Part shown: piece by piece, positions 16,514 to 25,325 of the stretch
Layout of the letters: the number at the start of each line of letters is the position of its first letter
How positions within the stretch are numbered: position 1 is the stretch's first letter
NCBI GenBank assembly: GCA_002238485.1
Contig: MPMG01000003.1
Location: 186,001-250,000 of the forward strand
From: Chloroflexi bacterium bin20
Lineage (GTDB): Bacteria; Chloroflexota; Anaerolineae; Aggregatilineales; Phototrophicaceae
DNA: 64,000 nt
Direction: 5' to 3'
Made by a program: the position numbers and the translations under genes
Notes under the pieces: generated by a model
What the model was told of the DNA's origin: nothing
Databases searched by the model: none
Seen by the model: only the letters and a program-made list of their open reading frames with translations

Positions 16514-17608
16514 CGCCGCCCGATACAGCTTGCTCACCTGCTCGGCGACCGCCTGCCATGTCTGTGTCTGCGCGTATTGCTTGCCCGCCGCGCCCATTGT
16601 CGCCGCCCGTGCCGGATCGCTCAGCAGCTGAAAAAGCGCTAGTGGCAGCTCGCGCGCAACCTGCCTCTGCGAGACGACCAAGCCGGTTTCGCCATCGATG
16701 ATGGCATCAGCCACACCGCAATTATCTGTGCCGACGACCGCTGTGCCCGCCGCGCCAGCTTCCAGCAGCACCAGCCCAAAGCCTTCGAAGAACATGCCAT
16801 CGTTCATAGCCGGCAGCGCCACCACATCAGCCGCAGCCAACCAGGCGCGCATGACCGCCTCGTCTACGAAGCCTAGGATGCGCACATGGTCGCCCAAGTC
16901 CAGTTCATCTATGCGCCGCCGCAGGCGAGCCGTATAGTCACTGCCATCTCCGGGATCGCCCAGGATCAAGCATTGCGCCTCTGGCAGCGATTCCCGCAGC
17001 ACTGCCATCGCCTCGACCAGTTGCAGTGTGCCTTTGCGCGGCTTGATTCCGCCAGCGGTCAGCACTGTTGGCGCTCGCTTGTCGACATCTGGCGCGGAGC
17101 TTGCAAATCGCGCGGCATCCACGCCGTTGTTGATGACGACTGTTCTGACGCCAGGCATCAAGTCTTCCGCCACTTTTGCTGTATGACGGCTGACGCAAAT
17201 CAACTGCGCTTGCTGCATGGCGCGCCGATACAACGCTCCCACGGGAAAGCGGCGCATGCGTGGCAGATTGACATAACTGCCGTGGACGGTGATGAAGAGC
17301 GGTCGTTTCTCCGCTAGCGCAGCAGCCAAAATCGCGTAGGGTTCGGCTGCCGCGTGAATGATATCGCAGCCGCGGAATATCGTCCGCAAGCGAGGCAGCA
17401 AGCGCAATGAACGAGCCAGACTATGACTATCTGGGGGGGTCAGAGTTGGCAGCAGAGTCTGCGTTTTAATGTGAGTCGGCGGGCTGTTCCGGGCGCTCGC
17501 GATGACAACCTGGACATCAAGAGCCTGCAAGCTCTCGACAATATTGGAGCTGTAGGTCGCCCAGCCGTTTGCGCGGCTCAGCTCGGCAGTCAACAGCCCA
17601 ATGCGCAT
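16505..17608 (-). CDS. GT4-family glycosyltransferase
   Basis: 367 residues in two Rossmann domains (GT-B). N-terminal MRIGLLTAELSRANGWATY is the acceptor domain. The C-terminal donor-binding part has TVLTAGGIKPRKGTLQLVEA, ILGFVDEAVMRAWLAAADV and the EGFGLVLLEAGAAGTAVVGT region with the E-x7-E type signature. It transfers a nucleotide-activated sugar, probably to a cell-surface glycan; sugar and acceptor are unknown. A small membrane protein gene lies eight bases upstream, and an RmlC-like epimerase is divergent. Confidence 0.88.
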   Translation of the reverse strand: MRIGLLTAELSRANGWATYSSNIVESLQALDVQVVIASARNSPPTHIKTQTLLPTLTPPDSHSLARSLRLLPRLRTIFRGCDIIHAAAEPYAILAAALAEKRPLFITVHGSYVNLPRMRRFPVGALYRRAMQQAQLICVSRHTAKVAEDLMPGVRTVVINNGVDAARFASSAPDVDKRAPTVLTAGGIKPRKGTLQLVEAMAVLRESLPEAQCLILGDPGDGSDYTARLRRRIDELDLGDHVRILGFVDEAVMRAWLAAADVVALPAMNDGMFFEGFGLVLLEAGAAGTAVVGTDNCGVADAIIDGETGLVVSQRQVARELPLALFQLLSDPARAATMGAAGKQYAQTQTWQAVAEQVSKLYRAALG

Positions 17609-17616
17609 TGGCGGGG

Positions 17617-17799
17617 TCAGGCGTCGCTCGTTTCAGCGGAGCTTTGGCTGCTTTGGGCGCGCGCTCGCCAAGCCAGCACAGCGGGAGAATCGGTCGCCGC
17701 GACTTCGCTTTCTGATTCTTCGCGCGTGCCGATGCGCATGACCGCCAGCAGCAGCAGGATATTCAGCGCGATAATCACCGCCATCACCGTGATTGCCAT
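17617..17799 (-). CDS. small single-helix membrane protein, unknown
   Basis: 60 residues. MAITVMAVIIALNILLLLAVM is one membrane helix, followed by a polar Glu/Ser/Ala-rich tail. AGGAG stands seven bases before the ATG at 17799, which fixes the start; a longer frame upstream is not supported. It ends eight bases before the glycosyltransferase start, so they are co-transcribed and may interact. No family recognised. Confidence 0.6.
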   Translation of the reverse strand: MAITVMAVIIALNILLLLAVMRIGTREESESEVAATDSPAVLAWRARAQSSQSSAETSDA

Positions 17800-17913
17800 A
17801 ATTGCGCTCCTGTCATTGCGATCACTCGTGTCGGCATTATGTACGCTATCAGCCACGATTTCCAGCCTGTGTTGCCTATTGATGCCAGCCTGTCCCGAGC
17901 GCAAACTGGCAGC

Positions 17914-17943
17914 TTGCGCTCTGTCTGCAATCTGTGCTAGTGT
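17914..17943 (+). promoter_or_regulatory. promoter of the RmlC-like gene
   Basis: TTGCGC (17914-17919), 18 bases, then TAGTGT (17938-17943) with TGC before it (extended -10). The predicted transcript starts about five bases before the ATG at 17955. Confidence 0.4.
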
Positions 17944-17954
17944 GTCGCGATCAA

Positions 17955-18518
17955 ATGCTCGTGGATTTCATCATGTCGCTCAACCCTGCTCGTCCTCACC
18001 CAGCCATCCAAGATCTTATGACGGTGTCATTTACGCCCGCAGCCGATGCGCGCGGACGATTCATGGAAACCTTTCGTTGCGAGTGGTTCCCACAGGTCAG
18101 CTGGGCGCGCATGCAGAGCAACCGCAGTGACAGCAAAGCCGGCGTCGTGCGCGGATTGCATTATCACTTCAAACAGGTCGATTACTGGTGCGTAACCAGT
18201 GGGCGCATCCGCGTCGGGCTCTTTGATCTGCGGCGCAGCTCGCCGACCTACTTGCAGTCGACTGTTATCGACCTGGGCGGCGAAAACCAGTTGGGGGTTT
18301 TCATACCGGTCGGTGTGGCGCACGGCTTCGCCGCTCATAGCGACTGCACGTTGCTGTATATCGTCAATAACTATTATGATGGCGAGGACGAATATGGCGT
18401 CGCCTGGAACGACCCGCAAGCCAATATCGACTGGGGTTTGAAAGCGCCACAACTCTCGGCGCGTGACTGCGCGAATCCACGCCTGGCAGAACTTCTCGAG
18501 GCGGAGCTGCCAGCCTAG
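17955..18518 (+). CDS. rfbC: dTDP-4-dehydrorhamnose 3,5-epimerase-family protein (RmlC-like cupin)
   Basis: 187 residues, normal RmlC length. DARGRFMETF (31-40) is the N-terminal family signature, RGLHYH (66-71) holds the catalytic His69, and GENQLGVFIPVGVAHGF is the conserved second half of the cupin. LYIVNNYYDGEDEYGVAWND is the C-terminal signature. The enzyme epimerises C3 and C5 of dTDP-4-keto-6-deoxyglucose on the way to rhamnose, or makes a related sugar. Other rhamnose genes (rmlA, B, D) are not in the window. The start is uncertain: ATG 17955 or 17973. Confidence 0.85.
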   Translation: MLVDFIMSLNPARPHPAIQDLMTVSFTPAADARGRFMETFRCEWFPQVSWARMQSNRSDSKAGVVRGLHYHFKQVDYWCVTSGRIRVGLFDLRRSSPTYLQSTVIDLGGENQLGVFIPVGVAHGFAAHSDCTLLYIVNNYYDGEDEYGVAWNDPQANIDWGLKAPQLSARDCANPRLAELLEAELPA

Positions 18519-18521
18519 CCT

Positions 18522-19547
18522 CTATACCGCAAGCCTGCCATGCCGCGCCACTGTCAGTTCTCGCATGCGGTCGAAGACGTCGACTCCCAGTTGCGCATAC
18601 ACATCCAGCAGATCGACCAGCACCCAGTTTTCGCGGATCAGCCCATTTTCGCAGCGCCAGAAGTCGAGGCTGCGCATGGTGATCGCCTGTCCCGATGCCG
18701 CGATGCCCAGCCAGCCATCGCCGCTGACAGTCATTTGCATGCCCGGGAAGGCCGTAAAGCCGACATATTGCGCGTCAGCAAAAAAAGCGCTGCGGCTGCC
18801 CAGGAAGGTGTCGCGGTCGGGCAAGGCTTTCAAAAAGGGAATCTGATGCCAGTTACGGAAGCCACTGATGCGCCGCATAGAGCCGATCCCCGCCGGTCCA
18901 TACCACATCATCTGCGGATGCCAGTACTTGTCCAGCTGCATGGCCTTGACGCCTTCGGGGCTGCGCTTCAAGGCGACCAACATATCGCGTACCAGTTGCA
19001 TACTGGCTTGCGACTGCGCTGCATCGTAGGGGCTGCTGATGAGGCCATCTTCTGTTGCTGGACCCGGCACGACCCACTCCACCGCCAGGCTCGGCGACAT
19101 CGCCCAGGCGCCCGCCTGCATCATCACCTGCGGGATATCCCACAGCGCTTGCATCTCGACAATCTGCCCGCCTTGCAGGCGGAAGAATTCGTGATAACGC
19201 ATCGCCATCAAGTGCTGAGTCGGCGGGATGCCCAGCCAGCTGCGCTCGAAGACGCCCATATAATGCCCACAGCAGCCAACCCAGTTGTGCCCATTGCTTT
19301 CGCCGGCCATGACGATGAAGTCGCGCCGTTCCAAATCGGGCAGGGCATGCAGCAGTGGCGCATAAGCCTCTTCGTAGAGCTGAGCGGGGCCGGTCATTTT
19401 CTCCAGCGGATTCGCCAAATGCACAGCGCAATCGCTCGCGAAGAGCTCAGCCAACTGCCCGCGCAAAGCCGCCGCGTCAATGTCATAGAGAGCAGCGCGC
19501 AAGTCGCCGATTCGCCGCTTGTTCGCGTTATGCGCCGATTCGCTCAT
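18522..19547 (-). CDS. SnoaL-like / NTF2-fold protein with two tandem domains, third gene of the triplet
   Basis: 341 residues. Two SnoaL-like repeats: the first around 25-170 (LAELFASDCAVHLANPLEKMTGP, then RRDFIVMAGESNGHNWVGCCGHYMG) and the second around 195-320 (MWYGPAGIGSMRRISGFRNWHQIPF, then FRCENGLIRENWVLVDLLDV-type ending). SnoaL proteins are NTF2-fold cone barrels known from aldol ring closure in polyketide synthesis, but most homologues are uncharacterised. AAGGAGA lies five bases before the ATG. The gene starts 17 bases after the second paralogue. No polyketide synthase is nearby. Confidence 0.8.
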   Translation of the reverse strand: MSESAHNANKRRIGDLRAALYDIDAAALRGQLAELFASDCAVHLANPLEKMTGPAQLYEEAYAPLLHALPDLERRDFIVMAGESNGHNWVGCCGHYMGVFERSWLGIPPTQHLMAMRYHEFFRLQGGQIVEMQALWDIPQVMMQAGAWAMSPSLAVEWVVPGPATEDGLISSPYDAAQSQASMQLVRDMLVALKRSPEGVKAMQLDKYWHPQMMWYGPAGIGSMRRISGFRNWHQIPFLKALPDRDTFLGSRSAFFADAQYVGFTAFPGMQMTVSGDGWLGIAASGQAITMRSLDFWRCENGLIRENWVLVDLLDVYAQLGVDVFDRMRELTVARHGRLAV

Positions 19548-19564
19548 GCTGTCTCCTTCGTCGC

Positions 19565-20677
19565 TCAGCCGCCGACCAGCCACTCGCCTGCCGACCAGGC
19601 ATCGCGCTGTCGGAATTGATGCCGCATGCGCCCAAATACATCCAGTCCCATCTGCAGCAAGATATGCGGCACATCCATGGGCACCCAATTCTCTACGATT
19701 GTTTCGTCATCGCAGCGATAAAAGTCCATGACGCGCATTTTGATGCGCTTGCCCGTGGCTGGCACGCCAAAGAGACCGCCGCCGGTGTGTGTCGCCCGCA
19801 GATAGCCCCAGCCGCCCGTAACCGCAAAATGTCCATCGCCGATGCGGATGAAGTGTCCTTGCTCGCTGCCCGCACGGTCGGGAAATGCCACCAAAAAGGG
19901 GATTTGGTGATAATCTTCAAAGCCGCGCAAGCCGCGCGTCGTGCCGATGCCGGCTGGTCCGTACCACATAAAGTTGCGATGCCAATGCTTCGCCTGTTCC
20001 ATCTCATCCAGGACGGAGCGAGTCGGCGGCTGACCGCTGTAGAAGCCCAGCGCCGCGTGCATGCGCAAGATCGTTTCGATCGTCCTGCGCGAGCGGTCTT
20101 CGTCTTGCGGCGACAAGACAAGGCCGTTCAGCGTGCGCGGTGGCAGCCAAGCCATCTCTTTCCCCAGGCTGGGCGCGATCGGGAAGTAACCGGCCTGCCG
20201 CATCAAGTCCAGCGCGTCCAGGAAGATATAGCTGGTCGCGATCTTGTCCTTGTGCAGGTTGTGCGCCTCGCAATAACGCAGCTGGACGACGCCGCGCGTG
20301 GCCGGGATGCCCAGCCAGTCATTGACGAAATTGCCGACATATTCGCCCATGCAAGCAACCCAATCGCCATCGCGATAGCGTCCGCCCGCCACAAAGAAAT
20401 CACGCCGTTCCATATCGGGCAGCGCCTGTCGCAGCGGCATCCACAGCGCCGACAATCCCGCTGCGGCGCCACTCAGTTCATTGATGGGGTGCGTGACATG
20501 CAGCGCGACATCGGCAACATAGCTTTCCCGCGCGACCTCGGGCAGGCTCTCGATTGGCTGCTCGACCAGCGCCTGTTGGATGGCGATGATGCGCCGCTTG
20601 TTGGCGATATTGCGCGCCTGGTCGATGGGGCTGTATTGAAACGAAGCGGTGAAATACTTGTCGTCGGTCTGGGTCAA
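19565..20677 (-). CDS. SnoaL-like / NTF2-fold protein with two tandem domains, second gene of the triplet
   Basis: 370 residues if the TTG at 20677 is the start; no in-frame ATG occurs until deep inside the first domain, and the previous gene ends 28 bases upstream. It resembles its neighbour throughout: DMERRDFFVAGGRYRDGDWVAC in the first domain, NFMWYGPAGIGTTRGLRGFEDY in the second, and the shared ending DETIVENWVPMDVPHILLQMGLDV. Shared N-terminal NIANKRRI also marks common descent. The function is unknown; a small-molecule-binding or isomerising cone barrel is likely from the fold. Confidence 0.78.
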   Translation of the reverse strand: MTQTDDKYFTASFQYSPIDQARNIANKRRIIAIQQALVEQPIESLPEVARESYVADVALHVTHPINELSGAAAGLSALWMPLRQALPDMERRDFFVAGGRYRDGDWVACMGEYVGNFVNDWLGIPATRGVVQLRYCEAHNLHKDKIATSYIFLDALDLMRQAGYFPIAPSLGKEMAWLPPRTLNGLVLSPQDEDRSRRTIETILRMHAALGFYSGQPPTRSVLDEMEQAKHWHRNFMWYGPAGIGTTRGLRGFEDYHQIPFLVAFPDRAGSEQGHFIRIGDGHFAVTGGWGYLRATHTGGGLFGVPATGKRIKMRVMDFYRCDDETIVENWVPMDVPHILLQMGLDVFGRMRHQFRQRDAWSAGEWLVGG

Positions 20678-20705
20678 ACTCAGTCGTCTTTCTGCATGTC
20701 CGGCG

Positions 20706-21821
20706 CTAGGCGTAGATTTGCGTCAACAGGGCGAACTCGTCAAAGACCGTCCACTCGTTGGCGATCAACCCGTCCTGAATCAAGTGATGCGTGATGCCCA
20801 GCAAGCGCACCGGATTGCCGGTCGGTTCGCCATAGCGGCCATAGCCCGTATGCGTGCCGCGCAGAGTCCAGCGCGTCGCTACCCGCCAGCCCGACTCGGC
20901 GTCGCCAACATGACAAAAATGATCGGTGCTGATGGCGAGATCTGGGAAGGGCGAAAGCAGCGACAGCACATAATTGTGAAAGTCGTTGATCCCCAGGAAA
21001 GAGCGGCCCGTGGGCCCCTCAAAGGCGAAGTTCTCGTGATAGAATTCGCGCGCTTTGTTCAACAAGCGCCAATTCCAGATTTCGTGAAACATCTGCCCAA
21101 TGAAATCTTCGGGGTCGAATGCCTCGCTGGGGCGGGAGATCCACTCGGCTGGCGGCAGCTGACCGATGCCACGTTCGATATCGCCAGCGATCTGCGCCGA
21201 AAACGCGGCATCATCACGCCCACGAGCAGCCATTTCTTTGGCTGTGGCGACAGGGTCCAAACCCAGCTGCAACACCTTGCTCAATTCATCGCGCACGACC
21301 CACTCTTCCACGACCATGTTGCGCTTGCACAGACAATCGGCGATGGCGAGATAGCTGACGCGCTTGCCAGTGGGCGGACCATAATTCGACCAGCCGCGGT
21401 TTGTGCCTTCGTGCATCAATCGATGCGAGGAATACAAGCCAACCTGGTCATCGCCGCCCCAGATCACCTCATCGCCATACAGCCGCCGGTCGGGATAAGC
21501 AGCCATGGCTTCAATGGTGCTGGCAAAGACGGCTTCGCGACCAAAAATCGTGCCGCTGGCCGTGTGAAAATGGATGGTGTTGGCATAATAGTCGTAGAGC
21601 TTGCCGATGCCTTTTTCTTCCCAGATTTCGTGGGTAATGCCGATGATATAGTCCACGAAATCGCGGTAGCGCGGATTGAAGCCCTCCATCGACATGGCGC
21701 GCTCGCTGGATTCGGGCATAAATTGGATGTCGAGCTTGTCCGCCAGCGTGATGTTTTTTGGGCTGTCCCCGTCTTTTGCCGCTAGCTGCAAATCCGTCGC
21801 TCGTTTGCTGTTTTCCGCCAT
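20706..21821 (-). CDS. SnoaL-like / NTF2-fold protein with two tandem domains, first gene of the triplet
   Basis: 371 residues, the most divergent of the three. A 50-residue polar N-terminus is followed by a domain with IGKLYDYYANTIHFHTASGTIFGREAVF and a second with REFYHENFAFEGPTGRSFLGINDFHNYV. Both show the NTF2/SnoaL order of helix, then strands with conserved His or acidic residues facing the cone. The C-terminal strand TRWTLRGTHTGYGRYGEPTG followed by ITHHLIQDGLIANEWTVFD is a classical SnoaL ending. GAGG about eight bases before the ATG. It heads the three-gene operon. Confidence 0.8.
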   Translation of the reverse strand: MAENSKRATDLQLAAKDGDSPKNITLADKLDIQFMPESSERAMSMEGFNPRYRDFVDYIIGITHEIWEEKGIGKLYDYYANTIHFHTASGTIFGREAVFASTIEAMAAYPDRRLYGDEVIWGGDDQVGLYSSHRLMHEGTNRGWSNYGPPTGKRVSYLAIADCLCKRNMVVEEWVVRDELSKVLQLGLDPVATAKEMAARGRDDAAFSAQIAGDIERGIGQLPPAEWISRPSEAFDPEDFIGQMFHEIWNWRLLNKAREFYHENFAFEGPTGRSFLGINDFHNYVLSLLSPFPDLAISTDHFCHVGDAESGWRVATRWTLRGTHTGYGRYGEPTGNPVRLLGITHHLIQDGLIANEWTVFDEFALLTQIYA

Positions 21822-21925
21822 TTTCTAACCTCGGTTCGCCCCGCCGCTGCGGCTCGTAAAAGTGATTCTGCTCTCGCCAAGCGACTCTACCCGCAAGACC
21901 AGGCAAAATCAAACGATGCCCAGCG

Positions 21926-21941
21926 TGGGAGTGGCGAATTT
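21926..21941 (-). repeat. copy C of a short dispersed intergenic repeat (inverted)
   Basis: The reverse complement, AAATTCGCCACTCCCA, is identical to 8322-8337. It lies in the 167-base space between the SnoaL operon and the racemase gene, in which I see no gene. Confidence 0.5.
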
Positions 21942-21988
21942 CCTGTACATAGCTTTCCTTCCATCCCCGACAACCCACCAGAATCCGC

Positions 21989-22729
21989 TCATGCCGTTGC
22001 CTCCCCCTGACCTGTCGGGGGACCGAGGGGAGTGCTTGTATCCAGCGCCCAATCCAGGGCCGCCAGAGCATGCAACTCTGTGCTGTCGTAGGTGGGCAAG
22101 GCAGAGTCCTGCGGCTTGATCAACAGGCTAATCTCGGTACAGCCCAGAATGACGGCTTGGGCGCCAGCCGCTCCCAACTGCTCGATAACGCGCTGATAGT
22201 CACGCCGTGACTCGTCGCGGATCTCGCCGCGCACCAGCTCGTCATAGATGATGCCATGCACGACTTCGCAGCCGGCTTCGTCCGGGATGAGCACGTTCAA
22301 GCCATGTTGCTCGCTCAGTCGCCCACGATAGAAATCCTGCTGCATGGTGAAGCGCGTGCCCAGCAGACCGACAATTCGCATACCAGCCTGCAAGATGGGC
22401 TGGGCTGTGGCATCGGCGATGTGAATCAATGGCAAGTCGATGGCTGCCTGCACGGCCTCCGCCATCCGGTGCATGGTGTTGCTGCAGATGACGATGCAGC
22501 CAGCGTCCGCTGCTTCCAGCTGTTGCGCTGCCGATACCATGCGTCGGCTTGCCGCCGCCCAGTCGCCCGCCACTTGCAGGGCTTCGATCTCGGCGAAGTC
22601 GAAAGACAGCATCAGGCAGTCGGCAGAATGCAAGCCGCCCAGTCGTCGCTGCGCTTCTTGGTTGATGATGCGATAATATTCGACGCTCGATTCCCAACTC
22701 AAGCCGCCGATCAAACCAATTCGTCGCAT
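21989..22729 (-). CDS. aspartate/glutamate racemase family protein
   Basis: 246 residues. MRRIGLIGGLSWESSVEYY is the standard family start. The two catalytic cysteines are Cys82 in CSNTMH and Cys197 in GCTE, so the protein can do two-base racemisation or a related isomerisation of aspartate-like substrates. The last dozen residues (TPLGPPTGQGEATA) are not family sequence: they are encoded by palindromic repeat R2, which also provides the end of the reading frame. The gene is divergent from the TPR genes, with about 60 bases between. Confidence 0.88.
   Translation of the reverse strand: MRRIGLIGGLSWESSVEYYRIINQEAQRRLGGLHSADCLMLSFDFAEIEALQVAGDWAAASRRMVSAAQQLEAADAGCIVICSNTMHRMAEAVQAAIDLPLIHIADATAQPILQAGMRIVGLLGTRFTMQQDFYRGRLSEQHGLNVLIPDEAGCEVVHGIIYDELVRGEIRDESRRDYQRVIEQLGAAGAQAVILGCTEISLLIKPQDSALPTYDSTELHALAALDWALDTSTPLGPPTGQGEATA
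21999..22030 (+). repeat. dispersed palindromic C/G-tract repeat, copy R2
   Basis: GCCTCCCCCTGACCTGTCGG followed by GGGACCGAGGGG. Nearly identical to the inverted copy R3 at 33506-33541 except for one C in a homopolymer. It lies within the 3' end of the racemase gene, antisense to it, and contributes the C-terminal codons. Confidence 0.8.
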
Positions 22730-22773
22730 GGCATTTGCTCCCGCGTCAGTATAGCAGCTGCCGCCCGCAGCCG

Positions 22774-22782
22774 TGCTAAAAT
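22774..22782 (+). promoter_or_regulatory. extended -10 promoter of the TPR gene pair, probably leaderless
   Basis: TGC-TAAAAT ends six bases before the ATG at 22789; there is no space for a ribosome binding site. Confidence 0.5.
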
Positions 22783-22788
22783 GGACAC

Positions 22789-24042
22789 ATGGCGCATTAT
22801 CGCAGGATCGACCGCAGCAGAAAGCGACACTTCTTCAGTCAGCGGCGGCGTGGCTTGTCGGGCGTTCCGCTTGCTCTCTTCGCCGGGACGATCCTGGGCA
22901 TCTGCGTTACGCTGCTGGCGCTCACTTTCTTTTATTACGACGAGATGCAGGGCGCGGCGCTGTCCTTTGTGGGCTGGTCGCCGACGCCGACGCTCTTCCC
23001 CAGCCAGCATGCCGAGAAGGGCATTTCGCTTTACAACCAGGGCGATATTGAACTTGCGCTGGCAGATTTTGAGTTGGCAATCAAGCAGCGACCCAACGAT
23101 GTGGCCTATCTCTACGAATATGGGCGCGTGCTGATCGAAGCCGACCAATACGAATTGGCGCGCGAACTGGGCGACCGGGCGATTGCCGCAGCGCCGGACG
23201 ATCCGCGTGGCTATGCCTTGAAGGCGCGTTCCTTGATATGGACCGACCCCGGCAGCGCCATCCCCGTGGCTGTTTCGGGCTTGGAGCGCGATGCCAACTT
23301 TGCGCCTTTGCACGCCGCGCTGGCCGTTGCCTACACAAATATCGGGCGTTATGCAGAAGGCTACCAGCGAGGTTTGCGCGCCACCCAGCTCGACCCGCTC
23401 GATCCTTTTGCTCACCGCGCATTTTCTATCCCGCTCATCTATACCGGACGCAGCAACGAAGCGATCGCCGCGCTGGAACAGGCTGTGGCGATCAATCCCA
23501 ACCTGACTGCGCCCTACTTTGAGCTGGCGGGCCAATACCGCAAACAGAATTATCAGGAGATGGCAGTGGGCATTTATCGGCGCATCCTGGAGCTCGAGCC
23601 AGACAACGCCAAAGCCTACCTGCGCATCTGCCAGACCTATGCCGAAGTCGGCGAATTCCTGGAAGGCAGCCGCTATTGCGAAACCGCCACCGAGATTGAC
23701 GATAGGTATGCGCCAGCCTGGCAGTATCTGGGGCAGCTGCAATACAACCGCCGCAACTATGAAAGCGCGCTGGACTCGCTGGAGCGCTGCGTCGAGCTGG
23801 GGTCGACCGCAGTGGAATGCTATTATATTCGCGGCCTGGCCTATTACTTTCTGGATCAGTGCGATACAGCCTGGGAAGTGCTGCAAGAGGCGCTGCAATA
23901 TACGCGCCAGCCCAGCATCATCGCCATCATCAACGAAGGCTTGGGCGGCATCCGCGCCAATTGCCCGGGCTATGAGTCTGCGCGACTGCCCACCGCCATC
24001 CCGCCGACGACTATCCCGCCCACGCCCATCGGAGGCATCTAG
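22789..24042 (+). CDS. membrane-anchored TPR-repeat protein, first of a tandem pair
   Basis: 417 residues. A basic N-terminus (about 25 residues) is followed by one membrane helix (about 28-55), then TPR-type helical hairpins from about residue 75 to 390, for example AEKGISLYNQGDIELALADFELAIKQ-like units with the W/L/G-Y-A-F-A-P spacing. It ends in a Pro/Thr tail. TPR arrays are protein-interaction scaffolds; the layout predicts an outward or periplasm-side scaffold. The next gene is a paralogue three bases downstream, clearly co-transcribed. Confidence 0.82.
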   Translation: MAHYRRIDRSRKRHFFSQRRRGLSGVPLALFAGTILGICVTLLALTFFYYDEMQGAALSFVGWSPTPTLFPSQHAEKGISLYNQGDIELALADFELAIKQRPNDVAYLYEYGRVLIEADQYELARELGDRAIAAAPDDPRGYALKARSLIWTDPGSAIPVAVSGLERDANFAPLHAALAVAYTNIGRYAEGYQRGLRATQLDPLDPFAHRAFSIPLIYTGRSNEAIAALEQAVAINPNLTAPYFELAGQYRKQNYQEMAVGIYRRILELEPDNAKAYLRICQTYAEVGEFLEGSRYCETATEIDDRYAPAWQYLGQLQYNRRNYESALDSLERCVELGSTAVECYYIRGLAYYFLDQCDTAWEVLQEALQYTRQPSIIAIINEGLGGIRANCPGYESARLPTAIPPTTIPPTPIGGI

Positions 24043-24045
24043 GGC

Positions 24046-25257
24046 ATGCAGATCAAGCGTGACTACAGTCAGCCCTTCTTCCGCCAGCCCAAGCGCCGCC
24101 GCATCCGCAATCTGTTTATTGTCGCTGTGCTGCTGGCGCTGTTGATTTCGGCGTTCATCTGGCAGTGGGATCTGCTGGCCGCCACCGTCACCAGGCTGGG
24201 AGCGCCGCCATCCACGCCCACGCAACGACCCAGCCAACGCGCTGCCCATGCCGCACAGTTGATCATCGACAACGAAATGCTTGCCGCCGAAGCCGAGTTG
24301 GCCATGGCAGTCGCCGAGCGACCTCGCAGCATCGCCTATCTATATGCGCATGGCAGTTTGCTGATTGAGTTGGCGCGCTATGCCGAAGCGCTGGAACTGG
24401 GCGCGGCGATTACCGATCTGGATGCTCGCGATGAGCGTGGGTTCGCCTTGCAAGCGGCCGCATTGACCTGGCAGGGGCAGGCCGCCTTGGCGATCCCTAT
24501 CGCCTTGTCGGGCTTGGAGCTGAACCCGCGCTATTCGCCGCTGCATGCAGCGCTGACCCGCGCCTATGTCGATGCCGACCGCTGGACAGAAGCGCTGGAA
24601 ACTGGCGAACGCGGCTTGTCGGTCAATCCTGATGATGCCGATCTCAACCGCGCCTATGCCTATGCCTTGCAGTCGGTCGGCTCGTACAACGATGCCATCA
24701 ACCACTTGCAGCGCGCCATTGAACTGCGCCCGACTTACTTGCCGACCCAATTCGAGCTGGCTGGCTTGTACCTGGCGCGCGATGAAAACAGCAGCGCCAT
24801 CGACCTCTACAACCGCATTTTGTCCATCGACCCGCGCAACGCCCGCGGCATGCTGCGGCTGTGCCTGGCTTATCGCAAAGTGGGCGAATTCGCGCGCGCG
24901 CTGGGCTTCTGCAAAGACTCGGTGGACAACGACCCCAGCGACGCAGCCGCTCAATTCCAGTTGGGACTGCTGCATTACCGAGAACGTCAGTTCAATGAGT
25001 CGCGCGCGGCATTCCAGCTATGTCTGACGCACGATGACGGCGCCTACGACTTGTCTTGCCGCTATCGATTGGGCTTGTCGCATTATTACACCGGCGATTG
25101 CACGCGTGGCTGGTCGCTGCTGCGCGAGTCGCTGGCGCTGGCACAGGCAAACGGAGACGAAGCGACCACGCGCAATGTGCTGCAGGGGCTGGCCGCTATC
25201 GAAAGCGACCCCGACTGCGTTGACGATGCAGCCGCGCCGGTCGGTCTGGGCGAGTGA
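24046..25257 (+). CDS. membrane-anchored TPR-repeat protein, second of a tandem pair
   Basis: 403 residues with the same plan as the upstream gene: basic start, membrane helix (about 22-40), then TPR hairpins to the end. Shared phrases such as SGLELNPRYSPLHAALTRAY, IDLYNRILSIDPRNARGMLR and HYYTGDCTRGWSLLRESLAL show duplication, although the Pro/Thr tail is missing. The likely role is a scaffold acting together with its twin. The start follows the previous stop by three bases. Confidence 0.82.
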   Translation: MQIKRDYSQPFFRQPKRRRIRNLFIVAVLLALLISAFIWQWDLLAATVTRLGAPPSTPTQRPSQRAAHAAQLIIDNEMLAAEAELAMAVAERPRSIAYLYAHGSLLIELARYAEALELGAAITDLDARDERGFALQAAALTWQGQAALAIPIALSGLELNPRYSPLHAALTRAYVDADRWTEALETGERGLSVNPDDADLNRAYAYALQSVGSYNDAINHLQRAIELRPTYLPTQFELAGLYLARDENSSAIDLYNRILSIDPRNARGMLRLCLAYRKVGEFARALGFCKDSVDNDPSDAAAQFQLGLLHYRERQFNESRAAFQLCLTHDDGAYDLSCRYRLGLSHYYTGDCTRGWSLLRESLALAQANGDEATTRNVLQGLAAIESDPDCVDDAAAPVGLGE

Positions 25258-25275
25258 GTGGCTCGGCTGAGCATG

Positions 25276-25284
25276 TGGCATAAT
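25276..25284 (+). promoter_or_regulatory. extended -10 promoter of the restriction-modification gene
   Basis: TGG-CATAAT, about 40 bases before the ATG at 25326. No matching -35 element was found. Confidence 0.35.
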
Positions 25285-25325
25285 ACCCCGCAGCCGCCAA
25301 GCAATACGAGAGCGCAGAATAACGC

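Noticed and set aside
22711-24249. Long minus-strand open frame opposite the first TPR gene
   Set aside because: Composition is that of a reversed TPR gene, with many Gln, His and Arg; no start signal or motif.
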